Assembly (NCBI GenBank): GCA_964495655.1
Contig: CAZBWK010000016.1
Location: forward strand, 1 to 48,543
Reading direction: 5' to 3'
DNA from: JAAYJR01 sp964495655
Lineage (GTDB): Bacteria > Bacteroidota > Bacteroidia > Bacteroidales > Prolixibacteraceae
Length of the DNA: 48,543 bases
Position numbers and translations under genes: made by a program. Positions 35,336 through 43,700 of this stretch are shown one piece after another (position 1 is the stretch's first letter; each line of letters opens with the position of its first letter). The notes under the pieces were generated by a model. The model was not told where the DNA came from and searched no databases. It saw only the letters and a list, made by a program, of their open reading frames with translations.

Positions 35336-35904
35336 TATGAATTTATCCAGTTTTCTATCATTTTTTCACCAAGAGGGGTAAGTACCGATTCAGGATGAAA
35401 TTGTACTCCCTCAATTTTAAACTCTTTATGCTTTACTGACATTACCATGCCTTCATTATCAACAGATGTAATTTCCAGACAATCAGGCAATGCTTTCTTG
35501 TCTGCGACCCACGAATGATATCGACCGGCTTCAAAGGGGTCTGGTATTCCATTGAACAGTACAGACATATTACCTGTTGTCTTTACCGGGGTTGCAACAC
35601 CATGAAACACTCTCTTAAGGTTTATAAGCCTGCCTCCGAAAACTTCACAAATAGCCTGATGTCCGAGGCAGACTCCAAGAATGCTTTTTTGTGGGGCAAA
35701 TACCCTGATTATTTCAGAAAGCATTCCTGCCTCACCGGGTAGTCCGGGACCCGGTGACAGGATAATTTTATCGTAGCGCCTTATCTCATCAAGGGTTATC
35801 TCATCATTCCTGGCCACTTTAACAGGCAAACCCGTGATCTTTTTAACTGCGTAGACAAGGTTATAGGTGAATGAATCGTAATTATCAATAACAATCAGTT
35901 TCAT
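35335..35904 (-). CDS. trpG: Anthranilate synthase glutamine amidotransferase subunit
   Basis: This 189-aa class I amidotransferase supplies ammonia from glutamine to TrpE. The nucleophile Cys is in ILGVCLGHQAICEVFGG, and the His-Glu pair is in GVQFHPESVLTP. In some bacteria the same subunit also serves PabB, and no pabA/pabB is visible here. It lies six bases after trpE. Confidence 0.95.
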   Translation of the reverse strand: MKLIVIDNYDSFTYNLVYAVKKITGLPVKVARNDEITLDEIRRYDKIILSPGPGLPGEAGMLSEIIRVFAPQKSILGVCLGHQAICEVFGGRLINLKRVFHGVATPVKTTGNMSVLFNGIPDPFEAGRYHSWVADKKALPDCLEITSVDNEGMVMSVKHKEFKIEGVQFHPESVLTPLGEKMIENWINS

Positions 35905-35910
35905 TTTATT

Positions 35911-37320
35911 TCAATTTATTTTACCGGCCATCTCAATTGCATTTTTGAGTGCAGCCAGTTTATTGTTTACTTCCTGTAATTCATTTTCCTCACGTGAGTC
36001 TGCAACAATACCCGCGCCGGCCTGATAATAGAGCTTATTGTTTTTGCTCAGGAAGGAACGTATCATAATTGCGTGATTCACAGTACGGTCAAAGCCAAGG
36101 TACCCTATACAACCCCCGTAATACCCCCTGTTCTGATTTTCATATTTATCAATTAACTCCATCGCCTTATATTTTGGCGCTCCGGAAAGAGTCCCTGCCG
36201 GGAAAGTCTCACCCAGGACTTTAATAAGGTTGGCATTTGCCGGCAATTGACCTGATACTTTAGAAACCAGATGAATGACATGTGAATAAAACTGGATCTC
36301 ACGGTAAGTTTCTACTTTAACATTTTTTGCATTTCTGCTCAGATCATTGCGTGCAAGGTCGACGAGCATAACGTGCTCTGCATTCTCTTTCGGATCATTG
36401 CTTAACTGCTCTGCAAGCTCCCTGTCACTTTCGTCATTTCCTGTTCTTCTGAAAGTCCCGGCAATTGGGTGGATAAATGCTTTATTGTTTTGAATTCTGA
36501 TCTGTGCCTCCGGACTGGAACCAAAGATCCTGTAGGTTCCATAATCAAAATAAAAAAGGTACGGGGAAGGATTTATCGACCTGAGGGCTCTGTAAACATT
36601 AAAGTCATCTCCTTCAAACTCCTGGGAGAACTGACGGCTTAGTACTATTTGAAATACATCGCCACGGAAACAGTGCTTTTTTCCTTTGGTAACCATCTCC
36701 ATATAATCAGAGTCAGTAATATTAGATATCTCGCTTCCAGATGGGTGAAAACCCGTAGTTGAAAAATTCAGGTTTACCAAAAGGTGATGAATGTAATCCA
36801 TTTGGGATACTTCTCCGTCAGCAAGGTTTTCAATAATGCTGATCTGATTTTTATGATGGTTAATAGCAACAATATATTTATAAAAGCAATATTTTGATTC
36901 AGGTATCTGATAACCTCCCTTTTTCGCAGTGAGGAGGTTAATATTTTCAAAATATTGCACTGCATCATAGTTTATATAACCAAACAATCCGTTTGCCGGC
37001 AATTTCTCATCATGAGCCTCCGCATCAAACATATTAAAGAAGTTATCTAACTCATCATGCAGTTGTCTCTCCGCAGAAAGATCAAACGTTTCATTTTCGC
37101 AACCTGTAATCTCTATAGTCACTTTTCTGTTATTAACTGAAAAACAGGCAGCGGGACTAAAGCATACAAAAGAAAAAGCATTTTCGTGCCCGTGATAATC
37201 TGAGCTCTCAAGCAGGATTGTCCCGGGGTAGAGCCTTCGCAGTCGCAGGTAAATACTAACAGGGGTTACTGTATCTGCGAGGATCTTTCTGACAACTGAT
37301 CTATAATTTAATTTTTTCAT
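35911..37320 (-). CDS. trpE: Anthranilate synthase component I
   Basis: The 469-aa chorismate-using enzyme makes anthranilate with TrpG. The N-terminal LLESSDYHGHENAFSFV contains LLES, the element linked to tryptophan feedback inhibition. The catalytic core has QIVLSRQFSQEFEGDDFNVYRAL, HPIAGTFRRTGNDESDRELA, NAEHVMLVDLARND, FPAGTLSGAPKYKAMELID and YYQAGAGIVADS. It is the first structural gene of the operon; its ATG lies 31 bases after the T-run of the second leader terminator, so its transcription should depend on readthrough of the leader. Confidence 0.96.
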   Translation of the reverse strand: MKKLNYRSVVRKILADTVTPVSIYLRLRRLYPGTILLESSDYHGHENAFSFVCFSPAACFSVNNRKVTIEITGCENETFDLSAERQLHDELDNFFNMFDAEAHDEKLPANGLFGYINYDAVQYFENINLLTAKKGGYQIPESKYCFYKYIVAINHHKNQISIIENLADGEVSQMDYIHHLLVNLNFSTTGFHPSGSEISNITDSDYMEMVTKGKKHCFRGDVFQIVLSRQFSQEFEGDDFNVYRALRSINPSPYLFYFDYGTYRIFGSSPEAQIRIQNNKAFIHPIAGTFRRTGNDESDRELAEQLSNDPKENAEHVMLVDLARNDLSRNAKNVKVETYREIQFYSHVIHLVSKVSGQLPANANLIKVLGETFPAGTLSGAPKYKAMELIDKYENQNRGYYGGCIGYLGFDRTVNHAIMIRSFLSKNNKLYYQAGAGIVADSREENELQEVNNKLAALKNAIEMAGKIN

Positions 37321-37350
37321 GATTTATCAACTTAATTTATACTTATCACC

Positions 37351-37387
37351 AAAAAAAACGGCTCACCGTGATCCGATGAGCCGTTTT
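37351..37387 (-). terminator. Second trp attenuator: intrinsic terminator just before trpE
   Basis: On the minus strand AAAACGGCTCA (37387-37377) pairs with TGAGCCGTTTT (37365-37355), an 11-bp perfect stem with an 11-base loop, ending in eight T (37358-37351). It lies between the second Trp-rich leader ORF and trpE, where an attenuator is expected. A strong antiterminator pairing is not obvious to me; only a GTGAG-with-CTCAT pairing of the leader end to the terminator's 5' arm is seen. Confidence 0.88.
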
Positions 37388-37414
37388 CTGATAATGACAT
37401 ACCACTGCCTCTTC

Positions 37415-37474
37415 TCACAGTTTTTGTAAAAAGTTGCTATGCCACCACCATGTTTTATTTTGCAAAAGTTTCAT
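37415..37474 (-). CDS. trpL: Second trp leader peptide, three consecutive Trp codons
   Basis: A 19-codon ORF, MKLLQNKTWWWHSNFLQKL, starts at the ATG at 37474 and stops with TGA at 37417-37415. The three TGG codons occupy 37450-37442. It lies 16 bases after the T-run of the first terminator and 28 bases before the stem of the second. A 7-bp pairing (one G-T) between 37438-37444, covering the third Trp codon, and 37395-37401 can form a 1:2-type hairpin. Three Trp in 19 codons is far above chance for this rare codon. It is too short for routine gene callers. The expected role is a Trp-tRNA sensor by ribosome stalling. Confidence 0.82.
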   Translation of the reverse strand: MKLLQNKTWWWHSNFLQKL

Positions 37475-37489
37475 CTCATCTTTTTTAAT

Positions 37490-37516
37490 AAAAAAACCTG
37501 CTCTTTGAGGAGCAGG
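37490..37516 (-). terminator. First trp attenuator: intrinsic terminator
   Basis: On the minus strand CCTGCTC and GAGCAGG (37516-37510 and 37503-37497) form a 7-bp GC-rich stem with loop CTCAAA, followed by seven T (37496-37490). It follows the first leader ORF by 53 bases. It could be taken as the sprA terminator, but sprA ends 208 bases earlier, and the alternative pairing with the leader makes an attenuator the better reading. Confidence 0.88.
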
Positions 37517-37566
37517 CCTTATATATTTTATATTTTTAAAATACTAATATGGCTATAAACTCCTCA
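37506..37566 (-). promoter_or_regulatory. Antiterminator pairing of the first trp attenuator
   Basis: On the minus strand TGAGGAG (37566-37560, just after the first leader stop) is a perfect 7-bp complement of CTCCTCA (37512-37506). The latter is the inner 5' arm and loop of the first terminator. Pairing here would prevent the terminator. A competing hairpin joins AATATGGCT (37602-37594, holding the first Trp codon) with AGCCATATT (37554-37546), 9 bp perfect, and inside it CTTACTT pairs with AAGTGAG across the leader stop, which would hide TGAGGAG. Confidence 0.75.
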
Positions 37567-37568
37567 CT

Positions 37569-37622
37569 TCAAGTAAGAAGACCCCACCAGGAAAGCCATA
37601 TTGTATTTATTCTTTTAATCAT
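37569..37622 (-). CDS. trpL: First trp leader peptide with a W-x-x-W-W cluster
   Basis: A 17-codon ORF, MIKRINTIWLSWWGLLT, starts at the ATG at 37622 and stops with TGA at 37571-37569. Its TGG codons are numbers 9, 12 and 13. It starts about 10 bases after the predicted transcription start and is followed by an antiterminator segment and a terminator at canonical spacing, as in the enterobacterial trp leader. A ribosome stalled at the Trp codons would disrupt the 1:2 hairpin and free the antiterminator. It is unlike the second leader in sequence, so a recent duplication is not evident. Confidence 0.82.
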   Translation of the reverse strand: MIKRINTIWLSWWGLLT

Positions 37623-37639
37623 TTAATTCTAATTAACCC

Positions 37640-37670
37640 CAAATGAATAAAATTTTTTTCATATTTCAAA
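37640..37670 (-). promoter_or_regulatory. trp operon promoter TTTG-N19-TTCATTTG
   Basis: On the minus strand a -33 TTTG (37670-37667), 19 bases, and a -7 TTCATTTG (37647-37640; 7 of 8 to TAnnTTTG) lie 55 bases after the sprA stop and 17 bases before the first leader ATG. I see no other promoter-like element between the first leader ORF and trpE. The 37321-37724 gap is fully occupied by this promoter and the two leader modules. Confidence 0.6.
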
Positions 37671-37724
37671 TAAAAAAATCCATTTTTTTTAATTCGTGAT
37701 CATCTATTTAACCTCAGACCCATC

Positions 37725-40700
37725 TTATTGTGCCAGGGTAAACCTGAAACTCACCCCCAAATTAGTATTGGATGTCGGAAATGAAAGTGAGGTAAAAGGA
37801 TTATTGAGTACTTTATCAAAGAACAGCCTGAGCTGGAATCTGTCACTCAACATATAATCAGCAGTCGTTTTAATTGTAAATGCACTCTGTCCTGCAGTTA
37901 TCTGATCATCATTTTCAACGATTTTCCTTAGCACAGTTTTATTTTTTCGATATGAAAGGTCGGCTCTAAGGTTAAGGTCATTTGAATATGCACGCTGTGA
38001 ATTTTTTGTTTTAATGATCAGGTCCATGTTCGTAAACCTGTACCCTGCCCCTATTGTGTACTCATTGCTTAACACTTCGATTATCTGGTTGTTGGCAAAT
38101 GAAAGAGTAAGGTTTCTCGAACGTTTGAGTTCTCCCCTTGTTGTCAGGTCACTGTGCCACATGATATCCATGTTGATCAGTGGACTGAATGTTTCCATAA
38201 TATTTACAGAATTAAAATCATATGGAGTTACAAAATTATTTGCTATATCCCTGACATAACTAAACCCGTCATTTTGCTCATAATAATTCAGATTAGTTAA
38301 AAATGATCCCACATTATAACTTGAGCGGTATGCATGTGTAAAGTTCAGAGATCTCATGATCCTGTTCAGTCCGGGTATTTTAGAAACCATCCCTTCATAC
38401 TGAATTCTCCAGTTAGGCCTTATAAATTTGATGGAAGGAAAAAGGCCCAGTGAAACAGAGTGCGGGTCTTTATTCTGGTATGCAGCCAGGAAAGCAGGCA
38501 CAAGCACCTCCACAGAGTTTGGACCGTACCCTTCGGGAAAACCAGTCTCAGGATTTAGAGCAGTCGGATCATAGTTAAAGTCAGTGTTTGCAACACGTTG
38601 AGATGCAAGCCTTCTCGCAATGACAAGTCTGTAATCTTTCATATTCTCGAATGCCTCAGACCGGTGAACGTCTCCTTTTCCCATAGCAAAAAACGCAGTT
38701 CCCCAGGTAAAGGTCGACATTGAAAAGTTTCCTGTTTCGGTAAAACTATTTGCTATAAATTCCCTGTCATAAGGATTATAATTATAGAACTCGCTGATAT
38801 TTTTCGAGAAGGACCTGTCGGCTGTAACATCTATACGCAGATCGGGCAATGGTTCAACGGTAGAGCGAAACGATATACGTTCATTTTTAGTGAACAGGTA
38901 TGGCATATTCAGAAGTGAGTCTGTTGTCACCCATCCCTTTACTGCTGCCCGTTGTGCAAAGTTATAATTTTGCCATCCCGCCAGAAATGGAAGTCCGGGA
39001 GCAAAACTGCTGCCCGTGTCACTTCCGAACATATCATATCCCGGACTAAAGTCACCAGCACCAAAAATCCGTGGTTCAGGCAGATAACCAGGCAATACGG
39101 TTCCGCCGTTAACACTATAATTAACAGAAACAGTACGTACACCTATAAGCATCCTGGTAGTCAGGTCAAGTACATCTTTCATAAAAGACTGGTCGCCGGG
39201 TTTACCTGTTACGGTGATCCTTGCCTGGCCAGCGTCTGCAACAGGAGTGAATTCAATATTGTTTGCATCAACAATATTCAGGTTACCTCTTACCTGTTCA
39301 CCTTCGGGAGTTACAACAGAAACCCTTACTTTTTTAGTATTCAGCTTATGGGCAACAGCTTGTGCTTTCCCTGCAGTCAGGTTTACATTTGACTGAAAAG
39401 TTTTTTCTTCCTGCGGCTGGGGTGCATCTGCTGCCTGGTCCTGTGAAGTGCCGCCGCCATAACGCCTGTTAAGGCTGTATCTGCTCCTGCCTGTTCTGCG
39501 AAACTTCTGATTTAGTTCCTGGAAATATGGCACTTTATTATATAAAGTTTGCAGGTTAACATTACTGGTGAGCTGAATATTCCGTGAGTTCTCTACACGG
39601 TTACCCAGCCGTATGGTATCGGCAGTAACCGGTCCGGCCTGCCAGTTATAGGTTCCCTGGTAACGCAACGACGAGCTCACAAAATTCAACAATTTAATAC
39701 GGTTTATCGGAATCGTATAGTTAACATTTATACTATGGTTGTAGAGTGTAGGCCTTCCCAAATTAAATAGATTGGTCATTATAGAGTCTTTCAGCATCTG
39801 GTACTCGTCCATGTCACGGTTTATACGGCCTTCAGGTTCATCAATACGTGAAGTGCCTATTGATGAGAAATCGACTTTCAGTGAACGGGTCAGGTCATAT
39901 CTCAAATCAAAGAATCTATTCCAAAGGAAATCTTTTTCATAGGTTGCGGGAAGAATAAAATCCGGATTGGTAATATTCCTGGTCTGTATTTCATGATAAC
40001 GCCTGGTCAGGTCAGTCCTGTATGAAATCTGAGCAGGCAGGGGATAAAAATTAAAATCTCCCAGCAGTTTAAGAGGCCCTTTTTTCAAAAAGTCAACACT
40101 GTTAAAGGGCTGCACTAATTTAGACCTGCTCGAATAGTTATAAGAGAACATACCCCGGTACAATTTGTCTATATTATGCTCTGTATTGATATTTCTTTTA
40201 AATATTTCATTATAAGAATAGGATACTGAAAAATTCTCCGGGTCCCAAAGGTGTGTTTTTGTCTTTTCTCTTTGTGGTTCAACCCGTACATTTGTGAAAT
40301 TGATACTTTTCCGGGTTATCAGATCTTGTGAAATAAACTTAAGGGAATCTCTTAAGTCTTTATTATCAGCTCTTTGCAATGATTCTTCCAGTTCAATATC
40401 GGGTTCCAGGGGATTATACTTAGGATTTGCCACACTGCGTGAATATCCATAATAAAGGGGGAGACGGACTCCCGCTTTCTCAGGGAAGAATTTCCCCAGT
40501 TCGAGAGAGGATGCCACATCTATCTCATGAAGATCTTCAAGCTGGCGGCTGTTAATATTCTGGCTAAGACTTCCAAATCCGGATGAGCGTGTACGGCCTG
40601 CAACAGTTATACTACCCAGATCGGCAAGCCTGGTGGTAACTCTGGCATTTGCTGCCCAGCCCCCGCTTTGATCAAAATCGGTCAATCTCATTTCGTTGAC

Positions 40701-43700
40701 CCATACCTCCACTGATTTCGGTCCGGTATTAAGCTGTCCTCTCTTATGTCTGATCCCCATCATTACGACCTGCACATTTCCGAGGTTAGGAGTTCCCTTT
40801 ATTTTTATTCTGTTCTTATCTTTATTCCATCCACGGTGTACCGACTCATAAACATCCTGGAAATTAATCACTGACCCTGCCCTCCTGACCTCATCGTTTC
40901 GTTCAAGCTTGAGGTTGGTAAATATTTCAAGGGGAATATCAAGCCGGTTTTCATCAGGCCAGACAATATACCTGTCGCTTTCTATCTCTCCGTTGTACCT
41001 TCCGGGAGGAGTAAGTTTAAGAGGCACCTCATATTCGTAATAGTTAAAGTTATAGTCTGATCCCAGCCTTATAAAGAAATGGAGTTCGTCGTCATTAAGA
41101 GGATACTCTTCAATCTCTTCGGCATGTACTTCAACCTTCAGGCGTTTATACCTTCTGAAGTCCATATACAGAGGTTTATATGCTGCCCTGGCATCTCCCT
41201 GTTCGAGCTCAGTTACCTTGAGCACCATAGACTGCTCATTCAGCTGTCTGAGTTGCGGATTTGTAGGATCTATAACCCTGCTGATTCCGGGCGGAAGGAT
41301 ATAATTAACCGGTTCCCTGCTGCCATTTTCTTCAATATTCACTGCTGAAACATCAAAATTGGCATTTGGGGAGACCACACCCTCTTCCCCGACCTGCCGT
41401 GTATAACGGCGCCAGTCAGCCCTTACCAGATCCATAGTGGCAAAACGCAATACTACAGGTTCTTCAAATTCCCGTAAAAAGACCCTTAAAAAGCGAATTG
41501 ACTTATAATCGCGGATATTACCAATTATCTGGTCAGGGTCTCTTACAGGGATCTTAAACTGATACCATTTTATTTCTCCTATCTGCCCGTTTTTCAGTTT
41601 AACCCTGCTCTCTTTAACATCAGTAATATAATTATGTCCGAGTTGCATATCACTCTTCCTGAGACTTACTTTATACTGATAGTAACGCTCATTCTCATTA
41701 AGGGTATTATCATTATTTATATCCTCAATATCGGGTATTGTTGATGCAGATGTGGGATATGATTCAGGCGACATCTCGGTAGTCGGAGAATTTCCGTCAG
41801 GACCGTTAAACCTTTTATACCTTTCAAGAATATCCTTCTCTGCCTGGTCTAAGTTTGTCCCCCGGAAATAATGATAATTATCGCCAGAGGGGTCTGAGTA
41901 AAACTTTTCAAAGACATCGTCATACACCAGGTCCCTCAGTTCGTCGAGGTAATCACTGAAAAAAGACCTCTCATCTTCATCACTCAATCCGTCGAATCCA
42001 ACATCCTGGTATTTTCTTGATTCAGGGTTATTATCAAATGCGTTTACCAGTGACTGTAATGTTGACACCCTTCCCCAAACGGTAGTATCCACATTATTCA
42101 CAAGGTCGCTCACAGGCAGGCCGTTCTCAAATGATTTTTGTCCATCTTTCAGTATATCTTCCGAAACATCACCGAGGTTAAAGTACAGATAACCTCCTGA
42201 ATGCTCGTTAAGTGTGTCATATACAAAGGGATCCATCATCCAGAACTCGATAAATTCAATATTTGATGTTTCGAAATCACTGGTTTCAATTTTCCGCATC
42301 ATACCTCCCCACCTGCTTTGGGGATCAGCAAGTGTTCCGTCAGAATTTATTCCTGCCGAATAGTGGCCCGGGCGGGTATCATAGTTATACGGCCCCCGTT
42401 CCGAAGGATAAAAGGCAAGGTTTAAAACCGGGATATTAGTTGGTTCACCACGTGGTGTCTCCTTTGCAGGAAATATCTCCTGTTCGAATACCTCTCTGAC
42501 AAAATGATTAGACTGAAGATCTTTATCATTTTTTATATGATCTGGTGTCAGGCTCGTATTTCTCAGAAGGAGGGGATCTATAATGTACCACGCCAGCAAT
42601 GCACGATTAAACCCATATTCAAGGGCGTTGGTCAGATTAGCTTCCGGGAAGAGGTTATCCTGAAACTGGGGAGTACTTGCCAGAACCCATGATTGTCGTG
42701 CTTTAAGATCGATAGAGGTTTTAGTACCTTCGAAATCGTCAATATAGGCATTACCTCTCTTTTCAATTACATTTGAATGGCCGGGTATCAACTGGGCTAC
42801 TTCAGCTTCAAGATCGATCGATGACGGAGTATTGGTACTGTAAAAAGGAAGTGCATCAACCATCTTTGTAAATAACATATTCTGCTTAGTCCACCGTGTA
42901 TCGAAGCCGACCATAAGATTAGAGATGGGGTCCTCGCCATAATCCACCTTCTGGGTAAGAGGCCGTTCATGCATATAAAGTGCTGTTGCGCCCACATTGA
43001 AATTATCTGAAAATGCATAGTTGGCATGTGTTCCCAGAAGTGTTTTTCTCTGCATTGTAAAAAGATCTTCACTCTCTGTCGAAACTTGTATCGGGGTTCC
43101 CGCTTCCAGGAGGGCCTGGTTAATAATCCTGACCTGTCCGAGGGTATAATCAACAGTATAATCAATATTCTCTGTCAGCTCACGTCCTCCTGCCGTAACC
43201 TTCACTGATCCTTCAGCAAGGTTCAATGCGCCCAGCATAATATCGGAGCCTGATGCTCCTTTATAGGAACCGACAAGCCTGAATTTATTGTGCTCGGCAT
43301 CCTGTGCAGCCAGGATCTGCGTAGAATCATACAGCGAAGAGAAAACATATTTGTCGATCAGTGCGGGGTCCTGTAGAGAGTCAGCCAGGACTTTCCCGAA
43401 CGGTTCCAGAACAGGGAAAATTATACGGCCCCTTCCTGAATTGACCGTTATCCCTTCAACATAGTCAAATATGCCGTCTTTATATGGATCAAGCTGTTTA
43501 TTCAACTTATCAAGATTCATTACCTCCAGCAGTATATGTCCCTTTATCCTTCCTTCAGGCAAATAATTTAGGTAAGTACCTGTTGAGTCATTTTGATAAA
43601 CAATATTTAGGATAAACTCATCACTGGTAAGCTGGTAGGTATCGAGATTATATATATTTTTCATCATCAGGTCCCACGTAGGGAACCCCGGAGAGAGGTT

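Noticed and set aside
37542..37626. Plus-strand ORF of 25 codons starting ATGGCTATAAAC in the trp leader
   Set aside because: It is the antisense mirror of leader 1 and its hairpin, with no plus-strand promoter or downstream gene; the minus-strand reading with Trp codons, antiterminator and terminator explains the region.
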